Shown here: in pieces, positions 27,267 through 35,175 of the stretch
Position numbering within the stretch: position 1 is the first letter of the stretch
Layout of the letters: every line of letters starts with the position of its first letter
Assembly: GCA_963812475.1 (NCBI GenBank)
Contig: CAWEVI010000047.1
Span: 1 to 64,000, forward strand
Direction of reading: 5' to 3'
Source of the DNA: JAMXLO01 sp963812475
GTDB taxonomy: Bacteria; Pseudomonadota; Alphaproteobacteria; Acetobacterales; Acetobacteraceae
Length of the DNA stretch: 64,000 bases
Program-made: the position numbers and the translations under genes
Notes under the pieces: generated by a model
The model's input: the letters and a program-made list of their open reading frames with translations, nothing else
Told to the model about the DNA's origin: nothing
The model's database searches: none

Positions 27267-27466
27267 GCTGCACCGCCTGGCAGTTGCGCGGTGGCGTCCG
27301 AACCATTACTTGTTCCGGTGCTGCGACTGCCTGAATTTCCGATGAGCGCCTGGGGTGGCAGCCCCGGGCGTTCTCGTTTCTGCGGAGGTGGTGGCGCCTG
27401 CCGGATGCGGCGGAGATACTGATCATGCGTCCTTGATGCCGCGTCAGCGCGATATCCGCTGTCCAT
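27263..27466 (-). CDS. Small basic protein in the primase operon
   Basis: 67 residues, rich in Arg, Pro, Gln and Gly, with no recognised domain. It is called because its start overlaps the stop of the AlpA-like gene and its stop overlaps the primase start, both by four bases. That is the same coupling seen through the rest of the operon, and this spacing is hard to explain by chance. Confidence 0.6.
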   Translation of the reverse strand: MDSGYRADAASRTHDQYLRRIRQAPPPPQKRERPGLPPQALIGNSGSRSTGTSNGSDATAQLPGGAA

Positions 27467-27684
27467 CAGGGTGCGCCTGGCTTTAGCAGGGCTTCGATGC
27501 TCTCCATGAGGATCAGCCGGCGTCTGCCGATGGCGATTGCCGTAAGCCTGCCCTGGCCGATTAACTCATAGACCTTTGTGCGACCGAGACCGGTGATGTG
27601 ACAGGTATCGTCAACGGTAGCTGCTATCCGTTTCGGCTCGGCGCGGCGATCGTGTCGGTTGGTGTGTGCGGCAAGAGCCTGCAT
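27466..27684 (-). CDS. AlpA-like helix-turn-helix regulator
   Basis: 72 residues with an excisionase-family HTH: DDTCHITGLGRTKVYELIGQGRLTAIAIGRRRLILMESIEALL. This is the standard first gene of primase-helicase operons in P4-like and other integrative elements, where it controls the operon and can act as an excisionase. The upstream interval 27685-27788 is the likely promoter region. Confidence 0.82.
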   Translation of the reverse strand: MQALAAHTNRHDRRAEPKRIAATVDDTCHITGLGRTKVYELIGQGRLTAIAIGRRRLILMESIEALLKPGAP

Positions 27685-27788
27685 CGCTCGTCTCCAATCG
27701 CGACGCCCAAAAGCGGACGCCAGCGAACGAACGAGCTAATATGCACATGAGACGACGTGCGTCTTGTCTTAACGGAAATAGACAAGTC

Positions 27789-28208
27789 CTACCAGCGACT
27801 CATGCTCTCAGGGAGCACGGCCGGGGATGACAGCTGGATCTCCCATTCTGGCAGCACGAACCGATCAGGCACCTTCCACGTTTTCGTGGGGTCAAGGAGA
27901 AAGCCCTTGTCCAGCTTGACGCGCTCCCCCTTCTCTCTGAGCTGTTCGGCGACCCCTAGAAATTCAGCCAACTCCGCGCCGCCCTTGGACCGATCCTGCC
28001 AAAGCGCGGGCGCCTGTGCAGCGGCTGCCCAAAGGTGGGCTGCCGGCTCAAAGTCGTCGAAAGTTTTCATGAGCGTCACGCGACTGCGGTCTGGTAACTT
28101 GGCGCGGGCGGCTGCCTTCGACCACATATTATATGCGGCCTCTTTCGATACGTTCGCCGGGTCGTGCTCTGCTAATGCCAGAGCTATTACGAACAACTTG
28201 GCGGCCAT
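27789..28208 (-). CDS. Hypothetical protein of the integrative element
   Basis: From ATG 28208 the protein is 139 residues: MAAKLFVIALALAEHDP at the start, a soluble mixed alpha/beta-looking middle (VTLMKTFDDFEPAAHLWAAA) and a polar C-terminus. The frame stays open upstream into the IS end at 28258, so the gene may originally have started further right and lost its N-terminus. Around the IS the host sequence on the other side (30063-30330) carries another coding frame. No family was recognised. Confidence 0.5.
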   Translation of the reverse strand: MAAKLFVIALALAEHDPANVSKEAAYNMWSKAAARAKLPDRSRVTLMKTFDDFEPAAHLWAAAAQAPALWQDRSKGGAELAEFLGVAEQLREKGERVKLDKGFLLDPTKTWKVPDRFVLPEWEIQLSSPAVLPESMSRW

Positions 28209-28270
28209 GAGTCCGCGATGCAGACCACCGCGGGTATATATTGCAGGTTCGGAGCTCGACTTTCCGCAAT

Positions 28271-29665
28271 TCAGGCTGCGAGGCATAGAGTTTGGAAGAC
28301 TCGATTTAGCAAGCTGGTGGGAATTTCGATGATGTCTCCGATTTGCCGGGACATAGAGAAATTCGGTGGGCACCACAGCACGCGGCGCACCGCAGCGATG
28401 GCGTCACTGAAAGTCGGTTCCTGCTTGCGGTACCAGGCGGCGGCATTTGGACGCAGTGCCGTCGTCGTGTCGCGTACCAGGCCATCGGCCCACACGGTGA
28501 TCAGTGAGAACAGCCCCAGCAGTGCCGGGGTGGTGCGGAGGATGGCGAGATCGGACCACTGACGTTGGGTCTCAACCCCAAGGTGGGTCCGCACCTCCTG
28601 GAAGGTGGTTTCCACCCGCCAGCGCGAGACGAACCAGCCGAGAATCATTGCGGGCGTCGCATCCAGATCAGTGCTGAGGAATGCCGCCGGCTCGTGCTCG
28701 CCGGTTGGATCGCGCACCAGCACCCAGCGGATCGGCACCGGTGGTATGCCGGCATGGGACCAGACCGCAGTGCCGGTAGCGGTGAGCAGCTTGCGTTGCT
28801 GGGCGTTGTACCATTGCGAGACGACCACGGCCGTCCAAACGGTCTTCCTGCTGGCCAGCACGGCACGCAGTGTTGGCAGACGACGCCCCTTGAGCGGGGG
28901 GCGCCCGCGCTGACCCTTGCGGCGCCGCGGCGCCGGCTTGAACAAGGCGGCATCCAGCCGGAGCCGTGTGATCACACAGACGTGGCAGCGCACCGAGGCC
29001 AGCAGTTCGAGCGCCGCGAAGCCGCTGTCGGCGACAAAGATCAGCCAACGGTCGGGCAGCCAGCGTTTGGTTTGCAGGATCGCCTGTCGCGCCCAGTCAG
29101 TCAGCGTCTTGTGCCGCTTGCGGTGCTTTTCGCTCCACCGCGCCGATGGGGCGAGAACAGTCAGGAACGGCAGCGCCCAATGTCGGCCGGACCAGCTTAT
29201 CGGCACCACCACCATCAGCGACAGCCAGCGCAGACCACTGGTCTTCACAAAGTGCCCCTTCGAGGACCGCACCGGGTCGCGGTAGATGCCGCGCGCTTTG
29301 ATGCGCGCGCCCCAACGCCGCTCGATGGTGTCGTCGATCCCGATCACCACCGGACCGTTGGGCAACAGCCGCTCCAGCAGGTGCAGCAGCAGCCGTCGCG
29401 CCACGGCGCGTGCGTCCCAGCGGGCTCGGCCCAGCACCTCATGGTAGCGACGGAACTGCGGCGCCTCGCCCAGCCCCATGACACGCAGCGCCTGGGTGAC
29501 GGTGCGCTTGCCGGGAGCCAGCACTGCGCCGGCCACCAGGACCAGAACACGGTTCCACACCGGCGCGGTGAAGCAAGAGCGGAACACCGACAGCCAAGCG
29601 GCCAGGGCCGGTGGGGTCAGATGCGGATCGAACGCCGTAGCGGCGCGCAGACGATTCGGTGTCAT
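28271..29665 (-). CDS. IS701/IS4-like DDE transposase
   Basis: From ATG 29665 the protein is 464 residues. The DDE core is visible: VVIGIDDTIERRWG (first Asp near residue 106), LIFVADSGFAALELL (second Asp) and a C-terminal FVSRWRVETTFQEVRTHLG Glu motif typical of DDE_5/IS4-type enzymes. The frame also opens upstream to 29803, but that stretch runs antisense through the small ORF and is unlikely to be translated. Intact, so probably active and the source of the truncated copy at 8442. Confidence 0.88.
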   Translation of the reverse strand: MTPNRLRAATAFDPHLTPPALAAWLSVFRSCFTAPVWNRVLVLVAGAVLAPGKRTVTQALRVMGLGEAPQFRRYHEVLGRARWDARAVARRLLLHLLERLLPNGPVVIGIDDTIERRWGARIKARGIYRDPVRSSKGHFVKTSGLRWLSLMVVVPISWSGRHWALPFLTVLAPSARWSEKHRKRHKTLTDWARQAILQTKRWLPDRWLIFVADSGFAALELLASVRCHVCVITRLRLDAALFKPAPRRRKGQRGRPPLKGRRLPTLRAVLASRKTVWTAVVVSQWYNAQQRKLLTATGTAVWSHAGIPPVPIRWVLVRDPTGEHEPAAFLSTDLDATPAMILGWFVSRWRVETTFQEVRTHLGVETQRQWSDLAILRTTPALLGLFSLITVWADGLVRDTTTALRPNAAAWYRKQEPTFSDAIAAVRRVLWCPPNFSMSRQIGDIIEIPTSLLNRVFQTLCLAA

Positions 29666-29747
29666 CCCAGTCGTAGAATTGAGTTGTGCCGATGCCGCAA
29701 GAGTTTGCCGGCGACATCCGCCGGCGCGGCGCTCTATCGTAAACGCA

Positions 29748-30031
29748 TGGCCGAAGATCCGATCATCCAGCGCATCGAGAGTTTCCGCTGTCGTCGCGGG
29801 CAACTGTTCGCCGAACGCCGCAACCGTGGCTACACGCTATATCGTGCCAGTTCCGGCGCGCTTGTCGCGCGCCTCAGGCCGACCGGCCAGGACGATCGGG
29901 TCGAGGTGCTCTATTGGTCGCTGTGGAAGGAACGTTGGACCAACGCTGGCCCATTCGGGCGCACCGTACTGCCCCTCAACCAAGCCCTCAAGTTCATCGC
30001 CTCAGAGGACATCTTCTGGGCTATTCAATAG
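29748..30031 (+). CDS. Small divergent ORF carried by the IS (copy 2)
   Basis: 94 residues, matching the ORF at 9144-9427. It starts 82 bases from the transposase start, on the opposite strand, and ends about 30 bases inside the right terminal repeat. It has no recognised domain. Conservation of the frame in both copies is weak evidence because the copies are almost identical; independent homologues would be needed to show selection. Confidence 0.6.
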
Positions 30032-30062
30032 CGGTGCCCCGGCACCGAAAATGCGGAAAGTC

Positions 30063-30330
30063 GAGCGGAGATTCTGTCATAATACGCTAGTTTGTCCCCT
30101 TTGACCGCCTCTATTAGCATCTGCATTGCCGCAGAATTGCGCGGCTTGGCGCCTGGATTGCGGTTGAGAACGTTGGCGATAGCTTGGTTTCTGACGGCAT
30201 CAACCCCCCGTCGGATTCCGTCAGGGCTCCAATTTGGAAAAAACATCACGGCAACGATGTAAACACTCGCTTCAACATTATGCAGGTCGGCTAGCTGCAT
30301 TTCTGGCACACGCGCCTCCGCAGAAGGCAA
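30063..30330 (-). pseudogene. Hypothetical protein truncated by the IS
   Basis: ATG 30330 opens a coding-like frame (MPSAEARVPEMQLADLHNVE...AVMFFPNWSPDGIRRGVDAVRNQAIANVL) that runs into the IS at 30062, where it would end within the element. The N-terminal ~89 residues are host-derived. The continuation probably lies left of 28258. Joining the flanks does not give one long in-frame protein, so the gene may have ended near the insertion point. No family was recognised. Confidence 0.45.
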
Positions 30331-30696
30331 ACCGCAGAAGGAAAAAGTCGGTGGGGAAACCCTGCTGCGGGCAGAGCTTTCGGGGATCAGCCTATCCGCA
30401 CCGAGTTGGCTATCACCGAACTATGCGCAGTCGCTGTCCCCTTCTTCTCGGCTCCATGGGAAGCGTGGGATAGCGAGTTTGCGGCGACGCTGGCGGCCCG
30501 GCATCCGGAGCTGGGCAGGGATATCCCAAAATTCTCTGGAGACAATGGCGACACGGCCAAGGCTCCCAACATCAATCGGAAGCCCATGAAACAAGAGTGA
30601 TCATGACCAGACTCCCATCCTCGGGGCCATCGGCAGGCAGGTGTTGGAGCACCTGCCTACCAGACCCATCATGCCCGATGCCGCCAGGCGCGGCCA
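30331..30696. other. Spacer between hypothetical gene and integrase
   Basis: A plus-strand frame ending at 30600 (FFSAPWEAWDSEFAATLA...) has reasonable codon use but only a TTG start and no recognised family. It is not called as a gene with confidence. Around 30630-30665 there is an imperfect dyad (GCAGGCAGGTG...CACCTGCCTAC) that could be a terminator stem or a DNA-binding site beside the integrase end. Confidence 0.35.
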
Positions 30697-31948
30697 TTAG
30701 GCGCGAATAGGCACCACCTCTGCCGGCTTTGCCGGCATGGCGGAGAATCGGGCCCAATCTTCCATGAGCCGCCGCCGCTTTTCGATCATGTCGCGCCGCT
30801 GGTAGGCGGCTTCAGTTTTGTCCCTAAGCGCATGCGCCAGCGCCATCTCGGCGACTTCCCGTGGATAGTTCGTCGAACTCGGCGCACCAATCGCGGAACG
30901 CACTGCGCATGCCGTGTACTGTTACATCGGCGTATTTCATCCGCCTCAGCAGTTCGATCATCGCCATCGCGGACAGCGGCCGGTGGTTGGGCACGCCCGG
31001 AAATATCCAATCGCCCGCGTGATCGTCGCGCATCGGCAGCATGGACCGCACGACGTCCAGGGCGGGGTCGGACAACGGCACCCTGTGCTCCCTTCCACGC
31101 TTCATCCTGCCGCCTGGCACCACCCACACCGCAGCTTGCAGGTCGATCTCGGGCCACATGGCGCCGAGCACCTCGCCGGACCGCGCTGCGGTTAGGATGG
31201 TGAATTCCAGTGCCCTGGCTACGATGCTGTCCTGCGCTCGCAGATGAACCATGAAGTCACCCATCTGCGGCCAGGGGAGTGCCGGCAAATGCACCACCTT
31301 GGCGATCCTGTCGGGCGCCGGAAGCAGTTTGGCGAGGTGGCCCCGCCAGCGGGCGGGGTTGTCGCCCGTGCGCCAGCCGCGCGCCGCGGCGTAGTCGAGC
31401 ACGCTTTCGATGCGCCCGCGCAGCCGCAGGGCGGTCTCGGTCTTCGTCGGCCAAATCGGCTCCAACACGCGCATTACGTCGCCCGTGCCGATCGCGGCCA
31501 CCGATGTCCGGCCGATCTGCTCGCACGCCAGATCGAGCGTTTGCCGCCACTGATACCGGTGTTTTTCGTTCCTCCACCCCGCTTCATGTGCCGCGATGTA
31601 GCGGTCTGCTACCTGCCGGAAGGTCATCGTCTGCATGGCAGTGCGGGCCACCGCCTTGATCTTCCGGCGGTCCTCAATCGGGTCCTGATGCTGCCGCACG
31701 GCAGAGCGGCATCGGTGCGCCGCGTCCCGTGCCTCAGCCAGCGACACGTCAGGGAACGGGCCGAGACCCATCTGCCGCTGGCGGCCGCTGGCAGCGGTGT
31801 AGCGAAAGAGCCAGGACCGGTGGTCCGCGCCGCGCACCTGCAACCATAAGCCCCCGCCGTCGCCGTAGCGGCCAAGCCTGGTGAGTGCCTTTGCCTTCAG
31901 TGCGGTCAGTTTTCCGGACGCCATCGTCTCGACCTCGCCAGCCCACAT
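30697..31948 (-). pseudogene. P4-type tyrosine integrase with a one-base frameshift
   Basis: Two overlapping frames together give a complete phage integrase of about 415 residues. The DUF4102-like arm-binding N-terminus is present (KLTALKAKALTRLGRYGDGGGLW). The catalytic Arg is in TAARSGEVLG and the HGMR motif in VHGMRSAFRDWCAE. One base over, the protein continues as TNYPREVAEMALAH with the second His, and then EAAYQRRDMIEKRR with the nucleophilic Tyr. One extra base near 30872-30876 (GAGTTCG for GAGTCG) separates the nucleophile from the rest. If real, the enzyme is inactive and the element is fixed. The likely start is 31924. Confidence 0.82.
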
Positions 31949-32079
31949 ACAACAGCCCTCACATCAGCCCACATTAGATGAGCGAATTTGGGCGGTCAAT
32001 GGCAAATGAGATCGAACAGGATATTCGATAACTGTATGAAAAAGCGCTATATTTATCGGACTAAAGCGAATGTAGGCGA

Positions 32080-33459
32080 TCATCCGTGTGGTGGAATGGC
32101 GTTCCACCACACCATCGGAAGATCGCCTGCCGCACGGCCAAGCATGCCCCGTTCGAGCCACAGAAATCGCTCGGCGGCCGGCAGGAATGTCGACTTCTCG
32201 TCGTAGTTCCGCAAACTGTCGGTCTCGCTCCATGGCCAGATCAGCGCACAGATGTCCAGTTGATCTTCCGCCGACAGGGCTCGCATCGCCGCTTCGGTCG
32301 CCAGTCCGTCGCTTCCCAACTGCCAGGCGGAAGGGCTGGAGCCGTCGTTCGGGTCGTTGAGAAAGCTGCCGGGATAGATGCCGTCCACCGCGGGATAAAT
32401 GCCGTGCCCGCCCAGCATCGTGCAGTCGGCCGGATTGCCGGTGGTGGCGAGAACATTGGCGGCGAGCGCGCCCAGGTGCCAAGCGACGCCCTGGGCGAGT
32501 AGCTGTGCCGCGCCATCGTTCAAAGCATAGTTGATGGAATTCGATTGTCCGTTGACCACAAGAAGAAGGCCGCGTCGCGGACCGCGGCTCCAGCGACCAG
32601 CGCATTGCAGGACCGTGGCCACGTCGGCATCCGAGAGCGCCCTCTCCCACGTTGCCGCCTCATGGAACCAGCACTGCGCGCCGCCAAGCTGTGTCGTGTC
32701 GTGCAGCAGCGTCAACGGCGTGGGACTGGCGGAGGCCAGGGGATTGCCGATGCCGCAGGCGACCTGTGCGTCGTCCAACCAAACATCGACGCCGATGCCC
32801 GGGCGGTTCCGCATGACAATCGAGTGCGTGTGGCGGCGCGTGAGTGTGCTGATCAACGTTGCCTGGGCGCTGCTGCCTGGAAACAGCAGCAAGCGTCCTT
32901 GCCCGCTCGCACTGTCGGCCGACAGCACCGGCGTATTTCCGGAAGCGATCAGTGTGATCGGGTTGGCATCGCGGCCCGAATTCTGCCGCCAGTTCGGGCG
33001 AGACCAGACCAGATAGCGGGTCCAGGCCACACTGCTCTGAAACGAAGCATTGGCAACCTGGAAGCCGAGATCGGGATCGAGCGCGGGCGTGAGGCTTCCC
33101 GGTCCACCCGCTGCGCGACCAAGACCTCCCAGCAGCGCCGACAGTCGCGGTGTCATTGCGGGCAGCCCCGTGGCAGGCCCGAACGAATAGGGTGCCAATG
33201 CAACGCTGTTGCCGGACTTGTCGCGCAAGCTGGCGGTCGCGCTGTTCCAGCCACCGACCGGCATGCCAGCCGCGCCGATTGCATCCGCCAGACCGCCGGC
33301 GTCCCACCAGCCTGACAGACCGGCGATAGCATTCGGCCAAGGCCCGTTGAACGAGCCATCGCCCGCCGCGGACGGCGCCGTGCGCAGCGGGCGCCATAGT
33401 GCTATCTGGCCGAGGCCGATCCGCATGGACCTGCCTGGTGCGACAAACGCAACACTCAT
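32080..33459 (-). CDS. SGNH/sialate-esterase-like prophage structural protein, C-terminus truncated
   Basis: From ATG 33459 the protein is about 459 residues. The first part is Gly/Ala rich and tail-protein-like (GLSGWWDAGGLADAIG...WNSATASLRDKSGN, a laminin-G-like layout). The C-terminal part has the SGNH motif LLVVNGQSNSINYAL and the later LIWPWSETDS, as in carbohydrate esterases of phage tail fibres. Homologues would continue after MVWWNAIP; here the frame stops three residues later at a perfect inverted repeat, so the end is cut. It sits directly after the terminase/tail fusion relic. Confidence 0.6.
   Translation of the reverse strand: MSVAFVAPGRSMRIGLGQIALWRPLRTAPSAAGDGSFNGPWPNAIAGLSGWWDAGGLADAIGAAGMPVGGWNSATASLRDKSGNSVALAPYSFGPATGLPAMTPRLSALLGGLGRAAGGPGSLTPALDPDLGFQVANASFQSSVAWTRYLVWSRPNWRQNSGRDANPITLIASGNTPVLSADSASGQGRLLLFPGSSAQATLISTLTRRHTHSIVMRNRPGIGVDVWLDDAQVACGIGNPLASASPTPLTLLHDTTQLGGAQCWFHEAATWERALSDADVATVLQCAGRWSRGPRRGLLLVVNGQSNSINYALNDGAAQLLAQGVAWHLGALAANVLATTGNPADCTMLGGHGIYPAVDGIYPGSFLNDPNDGSSPSAWQLGSDGLATEAAMRALSAEDQLDICALIWPWSETDSLRNYDEKSTFLPAAERFLWLERGMLGRAAGDLPMVWWNAIPPHG
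32086..32112. repeat. Perfect 11-bp inverted repeat, possible attachment site
   Basis: GTGTGGTGGAA and TTCCACCACAC surround a 5-base loop (TGGCG). The repeat lies exactly where the SGNH-like gene loses its normal continuation and about 140 bases from the integrase start. This is where an attachment core would be expected if the integrative element had inserted into that gene. The alternative is a simple chance hairpin. Confidence 0.5.
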
Positions 33460-33461
33460 CG

Positions 33462-33799
33462 TCAGGCAACCGTAAATGCGGGCGGATAGACCGTCTGTCG
33501 GCTGCCATCCGTGCCCTCGACCCAGGCATACCACGTACCGCCGCCGCCGGTGTGGACACGTAGGCGCCCCATAGGTCGGTATTGACCGAGGTGTAGGTGG
33601 ACTTGGCCGAGCCGGGTGGCATCAGTACCATCAGCCGGTCGATCTCGCCGTTGCTGATCGCCGCGAGTTGACCCAGGAGAAATTTGTGATGCAGCGCGGG
33701 GCTCTGACCAGCCGGTCCAAGAATCGACCCTGCCCAATCGATCAGGTTCCACTGGATCGCGTCCCGCTGCCCCTGTTCGTCCACAAGGTTCAGCGGCAT
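33462..33799 (-). pseudogene. Prophage relic: terminase large subunit start fused to a tail protein end
   Basis: The minus strand from ATG 33799 encodes RDAIQWNLIDWAGSILGPAG...RLMVLMPPGSAKSTYTSV, the N-terminus with Walker A of a phage terminase large subunit. After about 70 codons the similarity stops. In a neighbouring frame the sequence ends as TWYAWVEGTDGSRQTVYPPAF before a stop at 33462, a typical end of a tail or baseplate protein just before the SGNH-like gene. A deletion has removed everything between. Confidence 0.65.
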
Positions 33800-34047
33800 T
33801 TCTCGGGCGATCGGGTTCCAGATAGGGTGCCCATCCAGGGCCGCGCGCGTAGAACGGGGCGGGGTGGCTCTGGCTTACGCGCTACGTTGGAATGAATGAT
33901 ACCGAGGAGCGCGTCGGAACGTCTCCATGATAGTCATTTATATACGCTGTTGTGGGGTATGGGTAGTGTCTCAGTTTGAAAATAATCCTATCGCGACTTT
34001 AACGGCCATATCTCGCAAGCTTAGGCCATAACTGCTAAACTTTGGGT

Positions 34048-34251
34048 ATGAGCACAGACCAACCTACAGCCAGATATTACCTTGAGTTAAGGCGTTTCGC
34101 CAGGGGTAACCATAGGGCGTATTTCTACCAGATATGGGAGAGCTTGGGACATCCCTGGCAGCTTCGCGAGAGCGATGCTTATCTTACTGAGCATGAAGCC
34201 CAACAAGCCGGAGGGAAAGAGTTGCGGCACATGCTTGGTGAGACAGTCTGA
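34048..34251 (+). CDS. Small passenger protein A
   Basis: 67 residues from ATG 34048 (a TTG six bases upstream is also in frame). The sequence is polar and aromatic rich (YYLELRRFARGNHRAYFYQIWESLGHPWQL) with no membrane segment. Its stop overlaps the start of the next gene (TGATG), so the two are coupled. No family was recognised. It is the first gene inside the left end of the IS1-family transposon. Confidence 0.55.
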   Translation: MSTDQPTARYYLELRRFARGNHRAYFYQIWESLGHPWQLRESDAYLTEHEAQQAGGKELRHMLGETV

Positions 34252-34496
34252 TGCCAACCAAGCACCCGAAACGCCCTCGCGACCCGAACCAGCTTGCCAA
34301 GCTGATCGTCGATCTGGCGACGGGGCAGAGGTTGGAAGATCGGCCAGAACCGCAAGATCAGCCTACCGCTAAGGCTTTAGCGGGGCGCCTTGGTGGTTTG
34401 ATCGGTGGCAAGAAACGAACAGAGAAAATGTCTCCAGAAAGACGCCGCGATGCTGCCCAACATGCAGCATTAGCTAGATGGCGAAAATCAACTTGA
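34251..34496 (+). CDS. Small passenger protein B
   Basis: 81 residues, strongly basic. It begins MPTKHPKRPRDPNQLAKLIVDLATG and ends with LAGRLGGLIGGKKRTEKMSPERRRDAAQHAALARW, a pattern of the short RNA- or DNA-binding-like proteins common in soil proteobacteria (histone H1-like). Translation is coupled to the preceding gene. A role in regulating transposition or in a passenger function is possible, but not shown. Confidence 0.6.
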   Translation: MPTKHPKRPRDPNQLAKLIVDLATGQRLEDRPEPQDQPTAKALAGRLGGLIGGKKRTEKMSPERRRDAAQHAALARWRKST

Positions 34497-34988
34497 TTCA
34501 TGGTTTGTTTCTATCTGAGGTTTATGATCCTCAGACTTTACGGACCACAGAGCGCGCCCAGCCTTTATGATAGTTGCGGATGCCCTTGAGGCTTCACGGC
34601 TTAAAGTGGTGGAAACAGTGTTAGACGGAGTTTCCCCACTGAGCTGGACTCCTTGCTTTAGAATGGCTTCGGTGATTTCGGCTGTTGACAGCGGCCGGTT
34701 TGATTCTCTCAACACCTTCTCAGCGGCTTCGGCAATGGTCATCCCTCTTGCTGTCGTTAGTGTTAATGGTCGGCCAGCGTATCTCGCCTCCAGAAACCCT
34801 ATGGTCCTCTCCACTTCTGTCAGTTCGCTTCTCAACCGATCGCGATCCGCTCGTAGGTCAGAGAGCACAGTAGAAGCAGAGGAAGCCTTCGTATCAGCTC
34901 CGTTTTCCATTGACTTTCTCAAGGTTTCCAGTATCATGTACATGATGAACGGTTCGGGGATGGGTTTTCCCATCCCCACGCCCGTCAC
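34488..34988 (-). CDS. HTH-domain passenger protein (HARE-HTH-like)
   Basis: Up to 166 residues from a GTG at 34988; an ATG near 34934 (MILETLRKSMENG) may be the real start. A coiled-coil region (LSDLRADRDRLRSELTEVERTIGFLEARY) is followed by MTIAEAAEKVLRESNRPLSTAEITEAILKQGV...NTVSTTLSREA. The latter has the pattern of the HB1/ASXL/RE HTH (HARE-HTH) domain seen in restriction enzymes and regulators. It overlaps the end of small gene B in opposite orientation. Confidence 0.65.
   Translation of the reverse strand: MTGVGMGKPIPEPFIMYMILETLRKSMENGADTKASSASTVLSDLRADRDRLRSELTEVERTIGFLEARYAGRPLTLTTARGMTIAEAAEKVLRESNRPLSTAEITEAILKQGVQLSGETPSNTVSTTLSREASRASATIIKAGRALWSVKSEDHKPQIETNHESS
34956..34977. 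repeat. Perfect 9-bp hairpin, T4 loop
   Basis: GGGGATGGG and CCCATCCCC surround TTTT. It lies at the 5' end of the HARE-HTH-like gene, either in its leader or its first codons depending on the start chosen. It could act as an operator or as an RNA hairpin controlling expression of the passenger gene. Confidence 0.6.
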
Positions 34989-35057
34989 GCACCCAAAGTG
35001 GGTGAGGGCCTAACTAGATTTCGCCGTCATCTTCATAACTCCACTATGCAATGTTGT

Positions 35058-35081
35058 CCTGGGAGGTTGCACCCTCCCAGG
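35058..35081. repeat. Perfect 9-bp hairpin upstream of the IS1-family transposase
   Basis: CCTGGGAGG and CCTCCCAGG surround TTGCAC. It is about 95 bases before the transposase ATG (35176), in the region between the divergent passenger gene and the transposase. It may limit read-through or translation of the transposase. Confidence 0.6.
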
Positions 35082-35175
35082 AACTTTGTCGCACATTCCC
35101 GTTATCACGTCAATAGCAAAATCAACGAGCATTATTCAATTGCACAGCCTTATGCTCTGGCATATAGTTCAGTTT

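Larger units (their letters stand above)
28258..30062 (-). mobile_element. Complete 1.8-kb IS701/IS4-like element
   Basis: The ends are inverted: GACTTTCCGCA at 28258-28268 and its complement at 30052-30062. The right end position is confirmed because identity with the truncated copy stops at the same base (9458/30062). The element is 1805 bp and carries a transposase on the minus strand and a divergent 94-residue ORF. No clear target duplication is seen at either side. It is inserted in the integrative element, to the right of the primase operon. Confidence 0.85.

Noticed and set aside
28258..30062. Target duplication for the IS701/IS4-like element
   Set aside because: Several alignments of the flanks were tried, but no direct repeat of more than two or three bases was consistent with the end defined by the second copy.
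28208..30330. One gene interrupted by the IS, joining 27789-28208 with 30063-30330
   Set aside because: Joining the flanks with any plausible target duplication puts the two parts in different frames, so they are kept as two genes.
33000..34100. Antisense open frames on the plus strand of the prophage relic
   Set aside because: No codon bias or recognisable domain; they mirror the minus-strand SGNH-like gene.
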